NCBI RefSeq assembly: GCF_016591715.1 | Contig: NZ_AP024109.1 | Location: 3,534,001-3,598,000 of the forward strand | Source of the DNA: Mesorhizobium sp. J8 | GTDB lineage: Bacteria; Pseudomonadota; Alphaproteobacteria; Rhizobiales; Rhizobiaceae | Length of the DNA: 64,000 bases | Reading direction: 5' to 3' | Shown: positions 54,367 to 63,535 of the stretch, in pieces | Layout of the letters: every line of letters starts with the position of its first letter | Position numbering within the stretch: the stretch's first letter is position 1 | Made by a program: the position numbers and the translations under genes | The notes under the pieces: model-generated | The model's database searches: none | The model's input: only the letters and a program-made list of their open reading frames with translations | What the model was told of the DNA's origin: nothing

Positions 54367-54990
54367 TCACCAGAAGCGAACAAATTCGCGCAACGCATCG
54401 CCGAATGAGGCCAGCATGCCGTGCCTTCTCTCGACCGGCGCGTCATGATGGCTGTCGCGCCATTGCCGCGGCTCCTCGAAAGTTCCTGCCCAGATGCCGG
54501 CCTTGGCCGCTCTCGCCACCGCTTCCTCGGTTTCGAAGTCGCCGAAGGCAACCGCCCATCCGGCCTGCACCTGGGACCGGTTTAGATCGGTGTCGCCCGC
54601 CCTGCAATCGCCGAGCAGCCGGCCGTAGCGATCGCGCTGCCAGCCGCTGCAGGAAACCGGCCTGCCGGCGATCAGCCGCACCAGCGACTGCCGCGCCAGC
54701 TTGCCGCAGGGATAGTCGGCGCCGGCCTTCTGGCAGCTCTGCTGGTATTCCGGAGCATCGATGCCGCGCATGCGGATGCGTTCGCTCCCGAGCGTGATCG
54801 AATCGCCGTCATTGACGATTGCCGTGCCGTGCTCCGTGCGTGTCTCGAAGCGATCGAGCCGCGCCGCCACCAGCATGAGCAACCCGAGCAAGAGGAAGGC
54901 CAACCCATAGTCCAGCAGCTTGCGCCAGAGGCTGCGCGGTGGGCTCGCCGCATAGCGTCGGCGCGATCCCCGCGCCCCGAAACGGCTCAT
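54367..54990 (-). CDS. Membrane-anchored thermonuclease (SNase) family protein
   Basis: A 207-aa protein with a basic N-terminus and one membrane segment (LLDYGLAFLLLGLLMLVAARL) followed by a staphylococcal-nuclease-like domain. The domain has VNDGDSITLGSERIRMRGID, where Asp and Arg are catalytic residues, then EYQQSCQKAG and RDRYGRLLGDC. It probably acts on nucleic acids outside the cytoplasm. It lies upstream of the GST gene on the same strand. Confidence 0.87.
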   Translation of the reverse strand: MSRFGARGSRRRYAASPPRSLWRKLLDYGLAFLLLGLLMLVAARLDRFETRTEHGTAIVNDGDSITLGSERIRMRGIDAPEYQQSCQKAGADYPCGKLARQSLVRLIAGRPVSCSGWQRDRYGRLLGDCRAGDTDLNRSQVQAGWAVAFGDFETEEAVARAAKAGIWAGTFEEPRQWRDSHHDAPVERRHGMLASFGDALREFVRFW

Positions 54991-55066
54991 ATGGCAAACA
55001 GTCTCTTAATCATTCGAACGTAGCTTAACGAACTTACAGTCGCTGCGCGCAGAAATTGAAGTCTGT

Positions 55067-56593
55067 ATGCCTTTGCAACGCTCGAACACAGCGGATAAAT
55101 TTATTGTGGACCGCCGTAAACCGCACCGCAACAGCGATGTGGCGCGCGCGGTGCGCAAGACGCGCGACCGCCTTTCGCAGCAGGCTGGCAGCCTCGACTT
55201 CGACCGTGAACTGCTGAAGCTGCATGCGCGCACCATGGTGGTCAGCGCGGTCGCTATCCCCCTTCTGGTGCTTGCGGTAGCGGCCATCGGCCGGCTGGCG
55301 GGCCTGGACAGCCAGATCACCATCTGGGCCTTGTCGACGCTGCTTTGCTACACGATCGTCGCCTTCATGGCGCGTCGCGTGGAGCGGACCGAGGCGGCCG
55401 AGCTCGACCCGGCGCAGACGCGCCGCGACTTCCTGATCGGCCATTTCCTGTGCGGCCTTGGCTGGGCGTGGTTCGCCTGGATCGGTTGCAACACATGCCA
55501 GGTCGACCAGTTCCATGTCGCCAAGGCCATGGTGATCCTGGTCGCCATGGCGATGACGGCGGTCTTGGCCTCCTCGCTTGGCGGCGCCCTGTTCGCGACC
55601 TTCGCCATTCCCGTTGCCGTTTACGTCTACACCATCATGCACCTGTGGACGCCGATCGAAGCCACGATGGCGGCGTTGCTCATCGCAGCACTTCCCTTCT
55701 TCGGCTACGTCGCGCGCCACCTCAACCAGGCGTCGTTGATGGTGCTGTCCTTCCGCTCGGAGAAGGACGCGCTGATTGCCGAAGTGGAGACGGCAAAATC
55801 GATGTCGGACGAGGCAAGGCGCCGCGCCGAGGACGCCAACATGGCGAAATCGCGTTTTCTCGCCTCCATGAGCCACGAGCTCAGGACGCCGCTCAACGCC
55901 ATCCTTGGTTTCTCCGAAGTGATGGCCAATGAAGTGCTGGGTCCGATGAACAATCCGACCTATCGCGACTATGCCCATGACGTGCATGAGTCCGGCCAGC
56001 ACCTGCTCGACCTGATCAACGAGATCCTCGACCTGTCGCGCATCGAGGCCGGCCGCTATCAGCTCAACGAGGAGCCGGTCGTGCTGGTGACCATCGTCGA
56101 GGACTGCTGCCACATGATGGAGTTGCGCGCCCGCAACAAGGACATCCGCATCATCCAGGAGTTCGAGGAGACCTTGCCGCGCCTCTTCGCCGACGAGCGC
56201 GCTGTCCGGCAGATCACGCTGAACCTTCTGTCCAATTCGATCAAGTTCACGCCGTCCGGCGGCGAAGTGCGCGTGCGCGTCGGCTGGACCGCCGGCGGCG
56301 GCCAGTACATTTCGGTCAAGGACAACGGCCCGGGCATACCGGACGAGGAAATCCCGGTCGTGCTTTCCGCTTTCGGCCAAGGCTCGATCGCCATCAAGAG
56401 CGCCGAACAGGGAACCGGCCTCGGCCTGCCGATCGTGCAGGGGTTGCTCGCCATGCATGGCGGCGAGTTCGAGCTTCATTCCAAGCTGCGTGAAGGCACC
56501 GAGGCGATCGCCATCTTCCCGCTGAGCCGGGTTATGGAGGAACTGCCGGCCCTGCCGACCAAGGCTGTCGCGGCGACGCGTGGACGCCGCTAG
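55067..56593 (+). CDS. Membrane sensor histidine kinase
   Basis: A 508-aa two-component sensor kinase. About four to six N-terminal helices (residues about 55-215) make a membrane sensor with no large extracytoplasmic loop. A short coiled segment follows, then the phosphoacceptor box SHELRTPLNAILGFSE with His270, and an ATPase domain with NLLSNSIKFT (N box), DNGPGIP (G1) and GTGLGLPI (G2). It resembles the alphaproteobacterial PdhS/DivJ-type HisKA group. No response regulator is adjacent. It is convergent with cobT. Confidence 0.92.
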   Translation: MPLQRSNTADKFIVDRRKPHRNSDVARAVRKTRDRLSQQAGSLDFDRELLKLHARTMVVSAVAIPLLVLAVAAIGRLAGLDSQITIWALSTLLCYTIVAFMARRVERTEAAELDPAQTRRDFLIGHFLCGLGWAWFAWIGCNTCQVDQFHVAKAMVILVAMAMTAVLASSLGGALFATFAIPVAVYVYTIMHLWTPIEATMAALLIAALPFFGYVARHLNQASLMVLSFRSEKDALIAEVETAKSMSDEARRRAEDANMAKSRFLASMSHELRTPLNAILGFSEVMANEVLGPMNNPTYRDYAHDVHESGQHLLDLINEILDLSRIEAGRYQLNEEPVVLVTIVEDCCHMMELRARNKDIRIIQEFEETLPRLFADERAVRQITLNLLSNSIKFTPSGGEVRVRVGWTAGGGQYISVKDNGPGIPDEEIPVVLSAFGQGSIAIKSAEQGTGLGLPIVQGLLAMHGGEFELHSKLREGTEAIAIFPLSRVMEELPALPTKAVAATRGRR

Positions 56594-56609
56594 AGCGCTT
56601 TTGGAGCCT

Positions 56610-57605
56610 TTAACGGCGGACAGCCGCCGCCATGCCGGAACTCGTCAACGCCGCGGCCTTGATGATACCGGCGGCGAGAGCGGCGCCTACGCCTTCGCCA
56701 TGGCTGATGCCGAAATCGAGCAGCGGCCGCAGTCCGAGCCGCTCGGCCGCCTTGGCGTGGCCGGGCTCCGGCGACAGGCTGGCAAGCAGGCAATGGTCGA
56801 GCGAGCCTGGATTGGCCGCATGTAACACCGCGGCCGCCGCGGTCGCCACGAACCCGTCGAGCAGGACGGGGATCTTTTCCATGCGCGCCGCCAGAATGGC
56901 GCCGCAGATCGCCGCGAATTCGCGCCCGCCGACCCTGCACAGAGCCTCGAGAGGATCGCTGAGGCCGGAACCATGAAACGCCAGCGCCCGATCGACAACC
57001 TCGACTTTTCGCGCCACCGTCGCCGCATCGGCGCCGGACCCCGGCCCAACCCAATCCGTTCCCTTGCCGCCGAACAGCGCGGCGCAAAGGGCAGCCGCAA
57101 TGGTCGAATTGCCGACCCCGAGATCGCCAAGGCACAGAAGATCGGCGCCGCCGGCGACCGCCTCCATGCCGAAGGCCATGGTCGCGGCGCAGCCGCGCTC
57201 ATCGAGCGCGGCTTCCTCGGTGATGTCGCCCGTGGGGATATCCAAGGCCAGATCGAAGACTTTCAGGCCGAGATCGTTGGCGATGCAGACCTGGTTGATC
57301 GCGGCCCCGCCGGCGGCGCAGAGCTCGACTTCATCGGCGGTCGCGGCAACGCGCCGCGGCGAAATGCCATGCCTGACGGCACCGTGATTGCCGGCGAAGA
57401 TCGCCATCAGCGGCCGATTGATCGCCGGCGGTGCGCGCCCGCTCCAGGTGGCAATCCAGGCCGCGATGTCCTCGATTCGTCCCAGCGATCCTTTCGGCTT
57501 GTCCGTTTTGGCGAACAGTGCCCGGACGCGGCCGCCCGCCGCGTCATCGGCCGGCGGCAGGGCCGCCAAGAGGCTTCGGAAATCGTCGAAAGGCTGAGCA
57601 GGCAT
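56610..57605 (-). CDS. cobT: Nicotinate-nucleotide--dimethylbenzimidazole phosphoribosyltransferase
   Basis: A 331-aa enzyme that makes alpha-ribazole phosphate for the lower ligand of cobalamin. Family motifs include FAGNHGAVRHGISPR, CLGDLGVGNSTIAAAL and the C-terminal LDFGISHGEGVGAALA with the catalytic Glu. It stands next to the divergent DUF1289 gene; other cobalamin genes are not in the window. Confidence 0.94.
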   Translation of the reverse strand: MPAQPFDDFRSLLAALPPADDAAGGRVRALFAKTDKPKGSLGRIEDIAAWIATWSGRAPPAINRPLMAIFAGNHGAVRHGISPRRVAATADEVELCAAGGAAINQVCIANDLGLKVFDLALDIPTGDITEEAALDERGCAATMAFGMEAVAGGADLLCLGDLGVGNSTIAAALCAALFGGKGTDWVGPGSGADAATVARKVEVVDRALAFHGSGLSDPLEALCRVGGREFAAICGAILAARMEKIPVLLDGFVATAAAAVLHAANPGSLDHCLLASLSPEPGHAKAAERLGLRPLLDFGISHGEGVGAALAAGIIKAAALTSSGMAAAVRR

Positions 57606-57770
57606 TTATGTCGGTCGCGGTTCGTTGCGAAAATCGCAAGCGGCATAGCCGCCTTCTCCCGCCGGGACAACCGCCTGACGATGCCGCGAACGCGTCGCCT
57701 TGCGACGCATCGCGGAGGGCTTGCATTGCTCCGGCGGTTGCACCATGTGGAATAAAGCCAAGAGAACAGC

Positions 57771-58001
57771 ATGACCGCCATCGAATCCCCCTGCATCCTG
57801 GTCTGTTCGATCGATATGAAAACCGGGTTCTGCTTCGGCTGCGGCCGCACGCGCGACGAGATTTCCGGCTGGCTCACGATGACCCCCGAAACGCGCCGAG
57901 CGGTGATGGCCGAACTGCCGGCGCGGCTCGAAACGGTCGAGCGGCGCCCACGCCGCGAGACCCGGCGTGCCCGCATAGCGCGCGAACGCGGCCTTTTGTG
58001 A
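57771..58001 (+). CDS. DUF1289 domain protein
   Basis: A 76-aa protein with four cysteines in the DUF1289 pattern: [21 protein letters not shown], followed by a basic C-terminal tail. The family probably binds a metal; function unknown. It starts 165 bp from the cobT start, divergently, and lies 10 bp upstream of the aspartic protease gene, so the two are likely co-transcribed. Confidence 0.9.
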   Translation: MTAIESPCILVCSIDMKTGFCFGCGRTRDEISGWLTMTPETRRAVMAELPARLETVERRPRRETRRARIARERGLL

Positions 58002-58011
58002 GAAGAAACGG

Positions 58012-58716
58012 ATGAGCCGGCTGTTCTGGATCGTCATGGCGGTGATCGGCGTCGGGCTCGTGCTGCTCATGCTCAACAATTCGGCCGGCCACACTTTCGG
58101 CATGAACAACAATGACTTCGGCCGGCTGATCTGGGTCGGCGTTCTGGTCATGGTGATCGGCGCGAGCCTGCTCCGCTCGGGCCGGCCGCTGGGCGACATG
58201 GCACGCAATATCGGCGTCTGGGCCGCGCTGATCCTCGTGCTGATCGCCGGCTATCAATATCGCTACGAGCTGCAGGACGTCGCGAGCCGCGTGACGGCCG
58301 GCCTCGTGCCCGGCAGCCCGCTGGCGCTCGGCGTGGAGAGCGGACGTCCGACCGTCACGCTCGACAAGGCCGGCAACGGCCATTTCGAGGCCCGCATCCT
58401 GGTCAACGGCACCCCGGTGCGGGCCGTGGTCGACACCGGCGCGACCAGCACGGTGCTGACGTCGGAAGATGCCCAGGCCGCGGGTTTCAACCCGGCGGCG
58501 CTGAGCTACAGCGTCGACGTCTCCACCGCCAACGGCATGGCGCATGCTGCGACGGTCAGGACCGACGAGGTGGCGATCGGCGGCATCGTGCGCAAGGACA
58601 TGCAGGTGATGGTCGCCGCGCCCGGCATGCTTGACCAGAGCCTGCTCGGCATGAACTTCATCGGCTCGTTGTCGGGTTTCGACGTCCGCGGCGACCGCAT
58701 GATCCTGCGGGATTGA
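58012..58716 (+). CDS. TIGR02281 family clan AA aspartic protease
   Basis: A 234-aa membrane-anchored retropepsin-like protease. The N-terminal helices are LFWIVMAVIGVGLVLLML, then a second pair (about 38-80). The active site is VVDTGATSTVLT, with the single Asp of a homodimeric aspartic protease (about residue 142). The flap region SVDVSTANGMAHAATVR follows. The protein is widespread in alphaproteobacteria; the substrate is unknown. Confidence 0.9.
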   Translation: MSRLFWIVMAVIGVGLVLLMLNNSAGHTFGMNNNDFGRLIWVGVLVMVIGASLLRSGRPLGDMARNIGVWAALILVLIAGYQYRYELQDVASRVTAGLVPGSPLALGVESGRPTVTLDKAGNGHFEARILVNGTPVRAVVDTGATSTVLTSEDAQAAGFNPAALSYSVDVSTANGMAHAATVRTDEVAIGGIVRKDMQVMVAAPGMLDQSLLGMNFIGSLSGFDVRGDRMILRD

Positions 58717-58765
58717 TGCATGTCGCCCAGAAATGCGTGGCGGTTCTGGGAACCACGATATGCAT

Positions 58766-58799
58766 AAGAAAAAAGGTTAAAGCGCAAAGTGCTTTAACC
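58766..58799 (-). terminator. Rho-independent terminator of dusA
   Basis: GGTTAAAGC and GCTTTAACC form a perfect 9-bp stem with a 7-nt loop (58775-58799). On the minus strand it is followed by TTTTTTCTTAT, just after the dusA stop codon. Confidence 0.9.
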
Positions 58800-58804
58800 G
58801 AAAA

Positions 58805-59791
58805 TCAGGCTGCCTCGGCTTCCGCCGCCGTGAAATCAATCGCCGCGAACGCGGTTTTCAGCACCTCCGGGCCGGCGCCGGCTTTGTTCGCGTCGGTGGA
58901 AAGGATCTGCCGGAAACGTCGCGCGCCGGGCAAGCCGTGGAACAGCCCGACCATATGGCGGGTGATGTGGCCGAGCCGCCCGCCACGCTCGATGTGGCGC
59001 GCGGCATAGCCGGCCATGGCGTCGATCAGCGCCGGATAGTCGAAGGCGGCAGCCGCCTCGCCATAAAAGGCAGCATCGACGCCGGTAAGGATACCCGGCG
59101 TATGATAGGCGGCGCGGCCAAGCATCGCGCCGTCGACGTGGGAAAGATGCATCGATGCCTCGCCAAGCGATTGAATGCCGCCGTTGATGCCGATGAACTC
59201 GTCCGGCTTCCTCGCCTTCAACCGGTAGACCCGCGGATAGTCGAGTGGCGGGATGTCGCGGTTCTCCTTGGGGCTCAGCCCCTCCAGCCAGGCCTTGCGG
59301 GCGTGCACCCAGAGCGCGTCGGCGCCGGCGGCGAGCACGCTGTCGGCGAGCGTGTCGAGGGCGGGCTCCGGATCCTGGTCGTCGACGCCGATACGGCATT
59401 TGACCGTGACCGGGATTTTCACCGACGCTTTCATGGCAGCGACGCATTCGGCGACCAAGGCGGGCGTCTTCATCAGGCAGGCGCCGAACGTCCCGGACTG
59501 GACACGGTCTGACGGGCAGCCGACATTGAGGTTGATCTCGTCATAGCCGAAGGCTTCGCCGATCCGCGCCGCCTCGGCAAGTTTTGCCGGATCCGATCCG
59601 CCAAGCTGCAATGCCACCGGGTGTTCTACAGCGTCGAAACCGAGCAGTCGCTCGCGCGCGCCATGGATGACCGCGTCCCCCACCACCATCTCGGTGTAGA
59701 GCAGCGCGCGGCGCGTCAACTGGCGGTGGAAGAACCGGCAATGCCGGTCCGTCCAGTCCATCATTGGTGCCACGGCGATTGTCTTTCTCAT
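58805..59791 (-). CDS. dusA: tRNA-dihydrouridine(20/20a) synthase DusA
   Basis: A 328-aa flavoenzyme that reduces uridine 20 and 20a in the tRNA D loop. Motifs are VAPMMDWTDRHCRFFHR at the start, INLNVGCPSDRVQSGTFGAC with the catalytic cysteine, VKCRIGVDD and the FMN-binding GINGGIQ. A strong terminator follows. To its right lies the large non-coding region preceding the repeat protein. Confidence 0.95.
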   Translation of the reverse strand: MRKTIAVAPMMDWTDRHCRFFHRQLTRRALLYTEMVVGDAVIHGARERLLGFDAVEHPVALQLGGSDPAKLAEAARIGEAFGYDEINLNVGCPSDRVQSGTFGACLMKTPALVAECVAAMKASVKIPVTVKCRIGVDDQDPEPALDTLADSVLAAGADALWVHARKAWLEGLSPKENRDIPPLDYPRVYRLKARKPDEFIGINGGIQSLGEASMHLSHVDGAMLGRAAYHTPGILTGVDAAFYGEAAAAFDYPALIDAMAGYAARHIERGGRLGHITRHMVGLFHGLPGARRFRQILSTDANKAGAGPEVLKTAFAAIDFTAAEAEAA

Positions 59792-59883
59792 AGGCCTACT
59801 TCATTGCTGCCGCGGATCTCATAGTCAAACCCTTTAGCACGATTTGTCTTATTTTCTTTTGATTTCAAATAGTTCGCAAGGCC

Positions 59884-59916
59884 GGGACAAAAGTCCCTCA
59901 CGTGAGGGACCTTTTT
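59884..59916 (+). promoter_or_regulatory. Possible attenuator with mutually exclusive hairpins
   Basis: GGGAC-AAAA-GTCCC (59884-59897) and GTCCCTCACGTGAGGGAC (59893-59910) share the middle GTCCC, so only one hairpin can form. The second is followed by CTTTTT and looks like a terminator on the plus strand. The 18-bp palindrome could alternatively be a protein operator. Confidence 0.45.
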
Positions 59917-60013
59917 CGGAAGTCACACTTCTAATAAAAAGGCAATAGTCCGATTTGTAATTTCCACAAATAAGCGTAAAGTTTTTGTGCTCATTTTTGT
60001 GAGCGGGAGGCGT

Positions 60014-60031
60014 ACAGGCAGTCATGCCTGT
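60014..60031. promoter_or_regulatory. Inverted repeat in the leader region
   Basis: ACAGGCA-GTCA-TGCCTGT has perfect 7-bp arms. The role is unknown. Confidence 0.35.
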
Positions 60032-60318
60032 TGACGAGGGGCGGGGTTGAGTATGCCCTCATTTTCGATCCTTGGTGCCCGCCGTTGGTGGGTCACCGAT
60101 GCGCGTAGGACGCATCCGCCCAGAATTGCCTGACGGGGCAAGGAGCGGAGGGCTGCGGCGGCTCCTCCCAACCCCCTCTACCCCTAAGTCAATCCAGAAC
60201 TCCAGTTTCGTTTTAACGATGGCGCACAGCGCCGGCTCTGGCCGACGGATGCGCGCCCGTGCGGCCGGTTGCCAGCGTTGGGGCTGACTTCGCGCCTGCC
60301 GCATTGAACGGAGGCGTA

Positions 60319-60417
60319 ATGACAATCACCCCCCACATCCGTGGCACGCTGACGCTCGCCCAGACGTCGGGCTTCAGGGCCACGACGCCGCGACCAATGA
60401 CCTCCGCGCCACTCTAA
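60319..60417 (+). CDS. Possible 32-aa leader peptide
   Basis: An ATG with GGAGG 5 nt upstream opens a frame of 32 codons ending in TAA. The peptide (MTITPHIRGTLTLAQTSGFR..) is Thr-rich with no signal sequence, and I do not recognise it. The strong ribosome site, and the hairpin that begins two bases after its stop and ahead of the large gene, suggest a regulatory short ORF. It may also be a remnant or chance. Confidence 0.35.
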   Translation: MTITPHIRGTLTLAQTSGFRATTPRPMTSAPL

Positions 60418-60418
60418 C

Positions 60419-60436
60419 GCCGCGGATAACCGCGGC
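60419..60436 (+). promoter_or_regulatory. GC hairpin between short ORF and secreted-protein gene
   Basis: GCCGCGG-ATAA-CCGCGGC forms a 7-bp stem with a tetraloop, 53 bp before the start codon of the large gene. There is no T tract; it may affect processing or translation. Confidence 0.4.
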
Positions 60437-60489
60437 TACGCGAACACGAGGTGTAGAACCAGTCAACCATCCAAGAAAGGATGAACATT

Positions 60490-63417
60490 ATGGCTACCAT
60501 TAATATCGTAGGCGAGTTGGTTAACGACCAGACGGCCGGTATCCAAAACACCGCCACCGGCGACCCCGATGGCGATGATGTCGCGGTAAGCGTCTCGGGC
60601 GGTTTGCTGGTCAGCGCTGACCTCGACCCCGCCTTTGTCACCTATCTCAACGGCCTCGGCTTGACCGCAGGGCAGTTGGCGTTCGCTGACTCCGCCGAGG
60701 CGGCAAGTCAGGCCGACCTCGTGCAGGTGACGGTGGGAGCGAACGAGGTCGTGGACAGCCTGATCTTCGCCCCTCTAACACACGCAGACTCTGGGTTGAA
60801 CACCGTGGGCGGCGAGGACATCTTCCTCACCACGTCGGCGGACGGAAAATCCGTGTTGGCGACTGATACCAGCGGTGACATCGTCGCCGCTTTCTACATC
60901 ATCCCCAACGGTGACAATACGTTGGGCACGGTGCAGATGGTCACCTTCGCGCCAATCGCCCATCCGGACAACCTCAACCCGGATGACAGGGTGGACTTCA
61001 GCGACATCCTGAAAGTCCGCGCGTTGTCACACACGGATGAGTCCGTCGGTGGCGGCATCAACGTCGACGATGACGGCCCGACAATCACAGCCAACGGTAC
61101 AGAGCCCACACTCACCACCGACGATACCGACACCCCCACCAGCAGCCAAACCAAAAACTTCGCAGGTGCGTTCACCTCCGACCCCGGCACCGATGGTCTC
61201 GGCGCAGCCGGCATCACCTACGCTCTCGGCACGCCGGGCGGCGCCTCCGGCCTGATCGCCACCCAACTGGACGAGGCTATCGACCTGTTCAACAACGGCG
61301 GCGTCATCGAGGGCCGCACGGCGAAGACCAACGCGCTGGCATTTACGGTTGAAGTAAATGCCACCGGTGACGTCACGCTCACTCAACTGCTGGCCGTCAG
61401 GCATGATCCTGAGAGCGGGCCGGACCAGTCGACCGGCCTTTCGGCAGCCAACCTCGTGACCTTGACGGCGACGATCGTCGACGGCGACGGCGATACCGCC
61501 TCGGACACCGCGAATATCGGCGACAACCTTCTGTTCAAGGACGACGCGCCAAGCATCAGCGCGCCGCTCGACAACGTGATCGTAACCGTGGACGAGTCAA
61601 ACCTGGCCGGCGACCAAACCAAGGGCTTCGCAACCCAGTTCACCTCGGACGGTGGCAAGGATGGTTCAGCCGGCATCATCTATGCGCTGAGCGTGGCCGC
61701 GGGTGCGTCTGGGCTGATCGACACACTCAGCGGACAGGCAGTCAATCTGTCGCTCAACGGAAGTGTCGTCGAAGGCAAGACCGCGACGGGTGGCGATCTG
61801 GTGTTCACGGTGAGCGTGGATGCCTCCGGTCAAGTCACGCTGAACCAGATCCGGTCGGTCATCCATGACCCCAACAACGGTCCGAACGACACCGAGACTC
61901 TGGACGCGGACAACCTGATCAAGCTGACGGCGACCATCACCGACAAGGACGGTGATAGCGCCTCGGCCGTCCTCAACATCGGCCAGAACCTCGTCTTCGC
62001 GGACGATGCTCCGACGATCGTGAAGCCGTTTGACGGCGACCCCGGCACCGGTGGTATCCAGCACGAGACACTGAACAACGTACTGAGCCCCCCTGCCGCT
62101 CCGGCTACCGGGGACTTCAAATACAGCATCGGCGCCGACGGTCGCGCGGTTTATGACGCCACCCATTCCGACTTCGGCGATGCTAACCCCAACGTAGCGG
62201 GGGTCCAGCAGCTGGTGCTGACCGGTACGGTCGACAATGCGCAAAACTCGGGCATAACCAACGTACAGACGGCACTCGTTTCGGAGAGCGCCACCAGCGC
62301 ACAGTTCTCCTTCTCGTTCCATTACGACAAGGACCCGATCACTGCCGGCGTGCAGGACGCGACGGCGGGTGGCACGTTGACCTTCGACAAGGTTGCGGGC
62401 ACGTACTCCATTGCGTTGAATGACGTGATCGACGGATTCAGCTTCAACGTCTTCCACTCTTCGGAGCTGTTGACGAAAGCACCTCTCGGCAACACCGGCC
62501 ACCCCCAAATCGTGGTGACGGAGTTGGATCACGCCGATACCGGCCCGAACCCGGCCGATAGTGACGGGTTCTACGTGCAGTACACGGCGAACTCGAATCC
62601 CAGCGGCAGCCCCTTCGGGTTTAACGCGACTGGTGACGGTTCGCCAATTGCCGGCGATACCACCTTCAACGCCGGACAGTTCGTCACCAGCAATTTCGAG
62701 GACTGGGTTTCAGCCACGCAGTCGACCAACGGTGTGGCCGGCGACACGATCCAGAAGGGCGAACTGCTCACGCTCCGGTTCTTCAACCAGAACATTTTGG
62801 GCGATGTGAACCCGGGTGCTCCCGGTGGCGGTACCGAGAAGCTCGTGCCGACTGACAAGGTGGACGCCATCGCCATCAAGTTCGACGGCATCGGGAACAC
62901 CGAGAACCTCATCGTGGTTCTCGACCTGATCGACGCCAAAGGCACGGCATCTACCGCCGACGACGTCCACACGACACGGTCGATCGTCGTGGAGAACCAG
63001 GACTTCTTCAAGGGAAACACAGTGCCGTCCCCCTACAGCACCGAGTTCTCGCTCGACAACAATGACGGTCTCGTGATCATCGAGAAGGGTGATTACAACA
63101 ACGCCGCTGCCGGTGAGAACTTCTCGATTCAGGGTATGCAGATCATGCAGTCCAGCAATGGGTTGACGGGATCTGGTATCAACCTGACGAAGGCGACCGA
63201 CGACCCCAATACTGTCGCCGTGGAGGGTAACAGCCCGGTGACCGGCTCGCAATCTTGGGGAGCCACGGATAACGACGTTCTCAAGATCACGGACATTGGC
63301 TTCATCCAGACGACTTCCGGACAGATCGGCGCCAGCCTCGACTTCGCGGTCAACATCCAGGACGCCGACGGCGACGCGACGGGCATCCAGCACCTGGCGG
63401 TTGACGTCATCGCCTGA
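60490..63417 (+). CDS. Large secreted repeat protein (DUF5801/RTX-adhesin type)
   Basis: A 975-aa acidic, Thr/Asp/Gly-rich protein with no classical signal peptide, typical of type I secretion substrates. Two clear repeats of about 155 residues begin at NVDDDGPTI (about 192) and KDDAPSI (about 350), with a third boundary at ADDAPTI (about 504). Each repeat includes VEG-T and a TATI-DGDGD-type calcium-like segment. This matches the DUF5801 repeats-in-toxin group. The C-terminus ends with DADGDATGIQHLAVDVIA. ATG 60490 is chosen since AAGGA lies 8 nt ahead. The ABC exporter gene follows. Its role is probably surface adhesion or biofilm. Confidence 0.85.
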   Translation: MATINIVGELVNDQTAGIQNTATGDPDGDDVAVSVSGGLLVSADLDPAFVTYLNGLGLTAGQLAFADSAEAASQADLVQVTVGANEVVDSLIFAPLTHADSGLNTVGGEDIFLTTSADGKSVLATDTSGDIVAAFYIIPNGDNTLGTVQMVTFAPIAHPDNLNPDDRVDFSDILKVRALSHTDESVGGGINVDDDGPTITANGTEPTLTTDDTDTPTSSQTKNFAGAFTSDPGTDGLGAAGITYALGTPGGASGLIATQLDEAIDLFNNGGVIEGRTAKTNALAFTVEVNATGDVTLTQLLAVRHDPESGPDQSTGLSAANLVTLTATIVDGDGDTASDTANIGDNLLFKDDAPSISAPLDNVIVTVDESNLAGDQTKGFATQFTSDGGKDGSAGIIYALSVAAGASGLIDTLSGQAVNLSLNGSVVEGKTATGGDLVFTVSVDASGQVTLNQIRSVIHDPNNGPNDTETLDADNLIKLTATITDKDGDSASAVLNIGQNLVFADDAPTIVKPFDGDPGTGGIQHETLNNVLSPPAAPATGDFKYSIGADGRAVYDATHSDFGDANPNVAGVQQLVLTGTVDNAQNSGITNVQTALVSESATSAQFSFSFHYDKDPITAGVQDATAGGTLTFDKVAGTYSIALNDVIDGFSFNVFHSSELLTKAPLGNTGHPQIVVTELDHADTGPNPADSDGFYVQYTANSNPSGSPFGFNATGDGSPIAGDTTFNAGQFVTSNFEDWVSATQSTNGVAGDTIQKGELLTLRFFNQNILGDVNPGAPGGGTEKLVPTDKVDAIAIKFDGIGNTENLIVVLDLIDAKGTASTADDVHTTRSIVVENQDFFKGNTVPSPYSTEFSLDNNDGLVIIEKGDYNNAAAGENFSIQGMQIMQSSNGLTGSGINLTKATDDPNTVAVEGNSPVTGSQSWGATDNDVLKITDIGFIQTTSGQIGASLDFAVNIQDADGDATGIQHLAVDVIA

Positions 63418-63429
63418 CACCTGACCAAA

Positions 63430-63453
63430 GGGAGGCGGTTCACACCGCCTCCC
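63430..63453 (+). terminator. Stem-loop between secreted protein and exporter genes
   Basis: GGGAGGCGGT-TCAC-ACCGCCTCCC has perfect 10-bp arms 13 bp after the stop, followed by TTCTCCC. Because the T tract is weak it may act as a partial terminator, so that substrate is made in excess of exporter. Confidence 0.7.
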
Positions 63454-63535
63454 TTCTCCCTGTCGAGATAATCTCGCGCCCCGCGCGAAACCGGCAAAAT
63501 TCGCAGCGTCAACCAGCACACGGGCAGATAAGAGC

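Larger units (their letters stand above)
59792..60489. other. Long non-coding leader region before the secreted repeat protein
   Basis: About 700 bp between dusA and the repeat-protein gene. The left 220 bp are AT-rich and likely hold promoters. Several hairpins are listed separately, and one short ORF with a strong ribosome site is at 60319-60417. No other gene is supported. Confidence 0.6.

Noticed and set aside
59893..59910. GTCCCTCACGTGAGGGAC as a lux-type quorum-sensing box
   Set aside because: No LuxR/LuxI gene is nearby, the bases do not fit common lux boxes, and the adjacent T tract favours a terminator/attenuator.
60059..60325. Minus-strand 88-codon frame in the leader of the secreted protein
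   Set aside because: No ribosome site, Arg/Pro-rich translation, and it conflicts with plus-strand elements.
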